From Nanobdellati archaeon (GTDB taxonomy: Archaea; SpSt-1190): a stretch of 10,198 bases of DNA. A model generated the notes under the pieces. The model was given only the letters and a program-made list of their open reading frames with translations, was not told the DNA's origin and searched no databases. Of this stretch, positions 5,322 to 10,198 are shown one piece after another (position 1 is the first letter of the stretch; each line of letters begins with the position of its first letter). The stretch is from positions 1-10,198 of the forward strand of contig WAMX01000031.1 of NCBI GenBank assembly GCA_015522095.1, in the 5' to 3' direction. The translations under genes were made by a program, and so were the position numbers.

Positions 5322-6837
5322 GGTCCAGCTCAAACCCTGCCACGGGGAGCTCAAGCTTCTCCGCAAGCTCCAGGGAAACCTCCCCGTATACGCCGAAGGG
5401 GGACAGGGCGGTCCTGCCGGGTATGAAGAACCTGTGCTCGCCGGCCTCCCACTTTGCAGACTTCCCGAAGAGGGAGAGGACCCTGTCCACAATGCCCTTC
5501 ACCTCTGAAAAGCTCGCCTCGGGATGCGCCACAAGCCCGGCAAGGCGGAGCTCCTCTTCAGGGGTGAAGACCGTCCCGACTTCAAACACCCTCTGCGGGT
5601 ACTCCGCATGCTTGTTTGCCATGAGGAGGTTGTAAAGCCCGGGCAGGAGGCTGGGACGGAGCGCGGAGTACTCCCTGCTCTTCGGGTTGTTCACAACCTC
5701 CTTTGGCTCCTCCGCAAGCGAGAGAAGCTCGGGGGAAGTGAGGAGGAAGGTCTTGGCTTCGAGGAAGCCCAGCCCCACCATCACCTGCCGGGCCTTATCC
5801 TCGAGCAGGCGGCTGGGATGCGCCTTCCCGGAGTGGTAGGATGGAAGGAGCTCGCCCGAAAATTTTTCATACCCGTATCCAATCGCCGCATCCTCCGCCA
5901 CATCCAGGGAGGAGAACACGTCAATCCGGTAAGGCGGTATGAGCACGTCGCCGTCATACCCGAGCCGCATCTTCTCAAGGGACTCGACAATTTCCCGGTC
6001 GCTGATCCTGGTTCCGATGAGCTTCCGAATGTACTGCCGGGAAACCTTCATCCTGCGCGGAAGGTAGGACGGACCAGGGACAACCACGCCGAGCTTCCCG
6101 CCGCGTTCGGCCAGGGAGGTTGCGATGAGCGCGACCATGGCATCGGTGCCCTCCGCCGTGCCGGTCGAGTCTATGAAGAAATTCCTCGTCTCTGGAGTGA
6201 CCTTGCAGAACTCCGCGTTTATGATGGGCGCCATGGAGATTATCCTCCCCGCCCCGTCCACCAGCACGGGCGCTGTTTCGCCAACAAGGTGCGCATACTT
6301 CCTTCCCTTCTCGGTCTTCTTCAGTATTTCCCTGCCGTTCATCTCCTTCCTCCCGCCAAGGGGCACGAAGACAATGTCCTTCAGGGGAAGCTCCTTATAG
6401 GAAATGGGCGATTTCAGGTGGTCGAAGTCATAAACGCCAATGCTGTATTTCTTCCGGTCCCGCCCCACCGTGAGGTGGAGCTTTTCCTGCATCTGCATGA
6501 GCATGGCGAGAGAGGTCTCGGAAATCTCCGCCCCAAGGACGGCAGAGAAGCTGACAAAGGGGCGGCTCGTTTTCTCTATCCGGGTTTCGAGCTTTCCGGG
6601 AACAATGTCCCAGACGGGGTATCCAGTCTCTATGCCCAGAATACCCCTGAGGGCGCGGGCTGCACCCTCCGGAGAGAGCAGGTCAACCCTGTTGGGGAAA
6701 ACCTCCACCTCGATGCTCTCCCCACTGTGGCTTTCCACGGGAGCACCCAGCATATCAAAGGCGCGGGCAATGTCCTCAGGAGCCAGCTCCTTCCGGAGCA
6801 GGGACTTCAGCTCGTCAAGGGGAAAGGTAACTATCAC
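5305..6837 (-). CDS. pheT: Phenylalanyl-tRNA synthetase beta subunit (archaeal type)
   Basis: The beta subunit pairs with PheS in the (alpha-beta)2 enzyme that charges tRNA-Phe. It supplies tRNA binding and proofreading of mischarged tyrosine. The start MIVTFPLDEL and VFPNRVDLLSPEG (46-58) match the archaeal N-terminus. The B3/B4 editing domain includes PIINAEFCKVTPETRNFFID (204-223). The B5 and core regions include PPYRIDVFSSLDVAEDAAIG (301-320) followed by YGYE (321-324). It has 510 residues, slightly short for archaeal PheT, and lacks the long bacterial OB and anticodon-binding extensions. GTG 6837 is the start because it overlaps the pheS stop as GTGA and has GGGAGGTG five bases upstream. 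An ATG at 6864 lies inside pheS and is rejected. The stop is TAG, placed at the expected C-terminus (FELDLKKLR). Confidence 0.96.
   Translation of the reverse strand: MIVTFPLDELKSLLRKELAPEDIARAFDMLGAPVESHSGESIEVEVFPNRVDLLSPEGAARALRGILGIETGYPVWDIVPGKLETRIEKTSRPFVSFSAVLGAEISETSLAMLMQMQEKLHLTVGRDRKKYSIGVYDFDHLKSPISYKELPLKDIVFVPLGGRKEMNGREILKKTEKGRKYAHLVGETAPVLVDGAGRIISMAPIINAEFCKVTPETRNFFIDSTGTAEGTDAMVALIATSLAERGGKLGVVVPGPSYLPRRMKVSRQYIRKLIGTRISDREIVESLEKMRLGYDGDVLIPPYRIDVFSSLDVAEDAAIGYGYEKFSGELLPSYHSGKAHPSRLLEDKARQVMVGLGFLEAKTFLLTSPELLSLAEEPKEVVNNPKSREYSALRPSLLPGLYNLLMANKHAEYPQRVFEVGTVFTPEEELRLAGLVAHPEASFSEVKGIVDRVLSLFGKSAKWEAGEHRFFIPGRTALSPFGVYGEVSLELAEKLELPVAGFELDLKKLR
5314..5319 (+). terminator. 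T6 run at the end of the DNA glycosylase gene
   Basis: Six T residues run into the TGA stop of the glycosylase gene. T-runs are the main known signal for archaeal RNA polymerase release. Because pheT converges here with a 17-base overlap, a sharp stop would limit antisense transcription. The signal is short and could be incidental. Confidence 0.3.
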
Positions 6838-8198
6838 ATGAACACCTCCCGTTCCCTCAGCCACCCGATATCGCTGAGATACAGCTTCCTCACATCATCC
6901 AGACTGTATTTGAGCATGGCAATCCTTGCAAGCCCGAGGCCCCAGGCAAGGACGGGAATATCCTTGCCCAGAAGCGGCACGACAACCTCCGGGCGGAAGA
7001 TTCCCGCGCCTCCGAGCTCGAGCCACTTTGCCCGCGGCTCGAACCACACATCAACCTCCGCGGAGAACTCCGTGTATGGGAAGTAAGCGGGCCGCATCCT
7101 CACCCTGTCAAATCCAAGCTTGCTGAAGAACTCCTTCAGGTAGCCAATGAGGTTGTTGAAGGACGCCGCCTCATCAACAACGATGCCCTCAACCTGGTAG
7201 AACTCCGCAAGGTGCTTGTAGTCCACCGCCTCGTTGCGGAACACCTTTCCAATGGTGAAGATCTTGGCGGGGGGCGTGAGCTCCGCGAGCATGTGGGCGG
7301 ACACGCTGGTGGTGTGGGTGCGGAGAAGCCTCCGTGCGGACTCCTTCGGGTCCCACTTCTTCCAGGTCTTTTTGTGCATCTCGGAAACCCTGCTGGCAAG
7401 CTCGGGGAGGGGTGCTTCACCATCGAGGTAGAAGGTGTCCTGCATCTCCCTGGCGGGGTGATCCTGCGGGACAAAGAGGGCATCGAAATCCCAGAAGGCG
7501 CTTTCCACATGGGGGCCTTCCGCCTCAATAAAACCCATGTCAAGGAAAACCCGCCGTATCTTGTCGATTATCTCGGTGAGAGGATGGACCCTCCCCGGGA
7601 GCGGCCTGGGAACGGGAGTGTCGGGCGAGAAGGGTAGCAGTTTCTTCTTACGCCACGCCCCTCCCTTCAGGAGCTCGGGCGTGACCTGAGTCACCTCCTC
7701 TTCAAGCTTCGCCTTTGAGCCCTCCTCAGTGAGCTCAATCACATAATCCACGCTCTTTTTGAGCTCGACCCATTTGCGCTTCCTGAGGAGCTTGAATTCC
7801 CTGCTTCCCGGCTCAATCTTCCCCTCAAGGGCGGCTTCCTCTTCAGTCCTGGGAAGCTTCCGCGCGATGGCAACAACCTTCCCTCCCTTGAGCTCCACCC
7901 ACTTGCGCTTGAGCGCCCAGTTCAGGGCTATGCGGTCAACGTCCTCGACCTTCTTTGGGAGCCCAGCCACCAGAAGCTTTTCGGGAAGCCCTTCCTTTTT
8001 AACCCTCCGGCCCTCAGGAGTGAGCACCACCCTCTGGCGTTCCACCTTCTCCAGCCGGACAAGCCCCTTGAGGCTGAGGCTGTAGGCAAGGCGCGCGACG
8101 GCAGCCGGCTCGAGCCCCAGCTCCTTAGCAAGCTGGCTTGCCCTTGCCTTTTTCCTTGAGCGCAAAAGCTTCAGCAGCTTCAATTCGGCGGGGTGCAC
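6834..8198 (-). CDS. pheS: Phenylalanyl-tRNA synthetase alpha subunit
   Basis: This class II catalytic subunit of PheRS has 454 residues from GTG 8198. The N-terminal third (about 1-190) holds winged-helix-like tRNA-binding segments such as ELKLLKLLRSRKKARASQLA. The catalytic domain begins near HPLTEIIDKIRRVFLDMGF (205-223). Class II motif 2 is FRNE (320-323), followed by HLAEFYQVEG. Motif 3 is GLGLARIAM (420-428) with the ATP-binding arginine R425. The frame is open a further 80 codons upstream (to 8438), but that part is antisense to the divergent regulator gene and does not resemble PheS. GTG 8198 has a TATA box 24 bases upstream and no ribosome binding site, predicting a leaderless mRNA. 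It is the first gene of a pheS-pheT operon with a four-base overlap. Confidence 0.96.
   Translation of the reverse strand: MHPAELKLLKLLRSRKKARASQLAKELGLEPAAVARLAYSLSLKGLVRLEKVERQRVVLTPEGRRVKKEGLPEKLLVAGLPKKVEDVDRIALNWALKRKWVELKGGKVVAIARKLPRTEEEAALEGKIEPGSREFKLLRKRKWVELKKSVDYVIELTEEGSKAKLEEEVTQVTPELLKGGAWRKKKLLPFSPDTPVPRPLPGRVHPLTEIIDKIRRVFLDMGFIEAEGPHVESAFWDFDALFVPQDHPAREMQDTFYLDGEAPLPELASRVSEMHKKTWKKWDPKESARRLLRTHTTSVSAHMLAELTPPAKIFTIGKVFRNEAVDYKHLAEFYQVEGIVVDEAASFNNLIGYLKEFFSKLGFDRVRMRPAYFPYTEFSAEVDVWFEPRAKWLELGGAGIFRPEVVVPLLGKDIPVLAWGLGLARIAMLKYSLDDVRKLYLSDIGWLREREVFM
6843..6850 (-). promoter_or_regulatory. Ribosome binding site of pheT
   Basis: On the minus strand the sequence GGGAGGTG lies within the last codons of pheS, five bases before GTG 6837. 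Together with the GTGA overlap it sets the pheT start and suggests translational coupling, keeping the two subunits in step. Confidence 0.75.
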
Positions 8199-8217
8199 AA
8201 AAAACGATGTGCAGGTT

Positions 8218-8226
8218 CTATAAAAG
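8218..8226. promoter_or_regulatory. Single TATA box shared by pheS and the divergent regulator gene
   Basis: The element reads CTATAAAAG on the plus strand and CTTTTATAG on the minus strand, so it is a good box A both ways. Its centre (8222) lies 24 bases from the pheS GTG (8198) and 23 bases from the regulator GTG (8245). I see no second TATA box in the 46 bases between the starts. TBP could bind in either direction, with TFB contacts deciding the direction. Confidence 0.6.
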
Positions 8227-8244
8227 TCTGATGAAAGGACTTTG

Positions 8245-8949
8245 GTGGAGTTCAAAAGGGAGCTCAGGAGGAAGGGCGCATATGCGGAGGTAACCTGCGA
8301 GCGCTCCCGGACCTTTGACATAGCATTCTCGCAGGAGAGGGCGTACCTCATAAAGATGGTCACAAACATAGAGGGCCTGAGCAGGGATGTTGCGGAGGAC
8401 CTTGCGAAGAGTGCCTCGGTGATAAATGCAGAGCCCATCGTGATAAGCGATCACGGGAAGGGTGCGCTGAAGGAAGGCGTGGTTTACAGGAGGCACGGAG
8501 TGCCGGTGATGAGGAAGGAGACATTCCTCCGCCTGACACAGGGGGAGCACGTATCGCTCGCGGACAGGGGAGGGGTGAAGATTCCCATAAAGGGCCTGAG
8601 GGAGCTGCGCGAAGAGGTCAGGATGAGCAGGAACTCCCTGGCAAAGCTCCTTGGGGTCAGCATCGAGATGGTGAGGAAGTATGAGGAATGCATGGCCGAG
8701 CCCGGGGAAGAGGTTGCAAGGAGGCTTGTCGAGATATTCGGGGAGAAGGTACTTGCGCAGCCGAGTTTCGAGCGGGAGGGCCTGAAGAGGGCCGCACCCA
8801 TGAAGGCGCCCTTCGACCTTGCGATAAGGAAGAAGAAGGCGGTGCTCATAAGCTTCAAGGACACGCGGGAGAGGGTCAGGGACCTGAAGAAGGTATCGGA
8901 GGTCCTTGATGCGGAGCCGGTTGTGGGCGAACCCGATAAAGTTTTTTAA
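8245..8949 (+). CDS. Archaeal helix-turn-helix transcriptional regulator (COG1395 type)
   Basis: This 234-residue protein matches the conserved archaeal putative HTH regulator family. The N-terminal domain contains FDIAFSQERAYLIKMVTNIE (24-43) and VINAEPIVI (59-67). A linker EGVVYRRHGVPVMRKETFLR precedes a Cro/XRE-type helix-turn-helix at about 118-170, with LREEVRMSRNSLAKLLGVSI (121-140) as its core. The C-terminal part (189-228) again reads PFDLA...AVLISF...DAEPVV, resembling the N-terminal domain. The protein is somewhat short for the family, mainly at the extreme N-terminus. GTG 8245 is preferred by TATA spacing; TTG 8242 is three bases upstream. It diverges from pheS from one shared promoter, so autoregulation would also affect pheST. 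Targets are unknown. Confidence 0.88.
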   Translation: MEFKRELRRKGAYAEVTCERSRTFDIAFSQERAYLIKMVTNIEGLSRDVAEDLAKSASVINAEPIVISDHGKGALKEGVVYRRHGVPVMRKETFLRLTQGEHVSLADRGGVKIPIKGLRELREEVRMSRNSLAKLLGVSIEMVRKYEECMAEPGEEVARRLVEIFGEKVLAQPSFEREGLKRAAPMKAPFDLAIRKKKAVLISFKDTRERVRDLKKVSEVLDAEPVVGEPDKVF

Positions 8950-8951
8950 AC
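8942..8951 (+). promoter_or_regulatory. TATA box of the thermosome gene, overlapping a T6 run
   Basis: TTTTTTAAAC overlaps the regulator's stop codon. It is centred about 54 bases before the thermosome ATG, predicting a start near 8971 and a leader of about 30 bases. The T-run may also terminate the upstream regulator transcript. Confidence 0.55.
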
Positions 8952-8967
8952 AACCGCATTCCAAGAT

Positions 8968-8987
8968 AACTGAATTGGTATTCAGTT
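8968..8987. repeat. 8-bp perfect inverted repeat at the thermosome transcription start
   Basis: AACTGAAT (8968-8975) and ATTCAGTT (8980-8987) are exact reverse complements around TGGT. The repeat covers the predicted transcription start and ends just before the ribosome binding site. It is a candidate operator for a dimeric repressor, or an RNA hairpin in the leader that could be heat-sensitive. Confidence 0.55.
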
Positions 8988-8988
8988 G

Positions 8989-8995
8989 AGGTGAT
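8989..8995 (+). promoter_or_regulatory. Ribosome binding site of the thermosome gene
   Basis: AGGTGAT, a near-perfect complement to the 16S rRNA 3' end, lies five bases before ATG 9001. It selects that ATG over the out-of-frame ATG at 8994. Confidence 0.8.
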
Positions 8996-9000
8996 GGAAA

Positions 9001-10198
9001 ATGGCAGAGAATCTGAAACAGCCGGTGATAGTTTTGCCGGAGAATGCCCAGCGCATACTGGGCAAGGACGCACAGCGGCTAAACATAATGGCCGCAAAGG
9101 CAGTGGCAGAGATTGTGCGCAGCACGCTTGGCCCGAAAGGGATGGACAAGATGCTGGTGGACAATCTCGGCGATGTGGTCATAACCAACGACGGGGTGAC
9201 CATCCTCGAAACAATGGACATTGAGCACCCTGCCGCGAAGATGATTGTTGAGGTTGCGAAGGCGCAGGAAGATGAGGTGGGCGACGGGACCACGACCGCA
9301 ACGGTGCTTGCGGGAGAGCTCCTCAAGAGAGCCGAGGACCTGCTCGACCAGGACATCCACCCTGTGGTCATCGCGCACGGCTACAAGAAGGCGGCGGAGA
9401 TTGCAAACAGGGTCGTTGACAGCGTGGCTGTGAAGGTCACCGCGGAGGACAGGGACCTCCTTGTGAAGCTCGCCAAGACAAGCATGAACGGGCGCGGCAC
9501 GGAGTCAGGAACCGAGAGGCTTGCGCAGCTCGGAGTGGATGCCGTGCTGAAGGTCGTGAACAGCGGGAAGCTTGACATAGAGGACATTAAGATTGAGAAG
9601 AAGGCAGGAGGCAGCCTTGAGGACAGCAGGCTCATAGACGGCATTGTGCTCGACAAGGAGCGCGTGCACAGCGGCATGCCTGCCGTGGTGGAGAATGCGA
9701 AGATTGCGCTGCTGAATGTGGCCCTCGAGATAAAGGAGCCTGAGACGGACGCGCAGATACAGATAACCGCGCCATAGCAGCTCGAGGCCTTCCTCGAAAA
9801 GGAGGAAGAGATGATAAAGAATATGATTGACAAGATAAAGGCAACGGGTGCGAATGTCGTGTTCTGCCAGAAGGGTATTGACGACCTTGCCCAGCACCTG
9901 CTTGCCAAGGAGGGCGTGTTCGCGGTCCGCCGCGTGAAGAAGAGTGACATGAAGGCCCTTTCACGCGCCACAGGGGCAAAGATTGTCACGGACATCCGCG
10001 ACCTCAGGGAGAGTGACCTCGGGTTCGCCCAGAAGGTCGAGGAGCGCAAGGTGGCTGGCGAGGCAATGACCTTCGTGGAAGGCTGCAAGGATCCGAAGGC
10101 GGTTACCCTCCTCATCCGCGGGGGAACGGAGCACGTGACGGACGAGGCAGAGCGCTCGCTGAAGGATGCGCTGAAGGTGCTCGCCACCGCACTGAAGG
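9001..10198 (+). CDS. thsA: Thermosome (group II chaperonin) subunit, with in-frame TAG at codon 259; 3' end outside window
   Basis: This is a subunit of the ATP-driven double-ring chaperonin that folds proteins in the archaeal cytoplasm. The N-terminal equatorial domain shows [14 protein letters not shown] (41-54), [10 protein letters not shown] (61-70) and the nucleotide-binding GDGTTTATV (94-102). The intermediate and apical domains follow. Codon 259 (9775-9777) is TAG. Beyond it the same frame continues as [30 protein letters not shown] and [10 protein letters not shown], all strongly thermosome-like, to the window edge. No frameshift is involved. Family members read 'ITDPxQLxxFL' here, so TAG occupies a variable position at the base of the apical helical protrusion. 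Stopping there would give a 258-residue fragment without the rest of the apical or the C-terminal equatorial domain. Sequencing error, nonsense mutation or TAG decoding are all open. The symbol is by family and the paralogue is not resolved. Confidence 0.93.

Noticed and set aside
6838..6864. ATG start for pheT 27 bases upstream of GTG 6837
   Set aside because: The strong GGGAGGTG site lies downstream of that ATG and points to GTG 6837, which also gives the GTGA overlap and the family N-terminus.
5524..7086. Long plus-strand open frame antisense to pheT and the end of pheS (520 codons)
   Set aside because: It is a shadow of G+C-rich codon bias; its translation is rich in His, Arg and Gly without any domain, while the minus strand encodes clear PheT.
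8199..8438. 80-codon N-terminal extension of pheS
   Set aside because: It lies antisense to the regulator gene, does not resemble PheS and would remove the promoter; GTG 8198 has a TATA box at the right distance.
9775..9777. Intein or frameshift as cause of the thermosome interruption
   Set aside because: The frame continues without any inserted sequence and without a phase change; only one codon is abnormal.
1..10198. Mobile element, defence island or biosynthetic cluster
   Set aside because: No transposase, integrase, nuclease-toxin pair or modular enzyme is present; the genes are mostly housekeeping.

Overview
The window is archaeal chromosome. The evidence is a group II chaperonin (thermosome) gene, archaeal-type PheRS alpha and beta subunits, a COG1395-type archaeal helix-turn-helix regulator, and TATA boxes about 25 bases before the inferred transcript starts. 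Coding is dense and G+C-rich. The content is mostly housekeeping, and I see no transposase, integrase, CRISPR array or phage gene. The lineage cannot be fixed from these genes; having a normal CysRS makes the methanogens that lack it less likely.

Layout. Bases 1-437 hold a terminator-like hairpin, a 20-bp palindrome, tRNA-Pro(UGG) with its own TATA box, and a stretch of short CG-rich hairpins. Next come nth (endonuclease III) and an 89-residue unknown on the plus strand. A 210-residue protein, possibly SseB-like, runs convergently on the minus strand. A divergent promoter region follows, then a 97-residue orphan translationally coupled to cysS. After that lie an AAAP-type amino-acid permease and an AAG/MPG-family DNA glycosylase, all on the plus strand. 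The minus-strand operon pheS-pheT ends tail to tail with the glycosylase gene. A COG1395-type regulator gene diverges from pheS, and a thermosome gene follows it and runs off the right edge.

How the genes relate. CysRS and PheRS serve translation, together with tRNA-Pro. Nth and the AAG-type glycosylase both start base-excision repair, on oxidised pyrimidines and alkylated purines respectively. The thermosome folds proteins. Many tandem genes appear to have their own TATA box inside the end of the gene before them. In at least six cases the TATA box lies 23-26 bases before a GTG start, which predicts leaderless GTG-initiated mRNAs. Genes in coupled or leadered positions instead show strong GGAGGTG-type ribosome binding sites.

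The strongest anomaly is an in-frame TAG at codon 259 of the thermosome gene. The reading frame continues on its far side with high family similarity to the end of the window. Explanations to separate are a sequencing error, a true nonsense mutation, and TAG read as an amino acid such as pyrrolysine. The pheT gene ends at a TAG in its natural C-terminal position, which argues against wholesale TAG reassignment.
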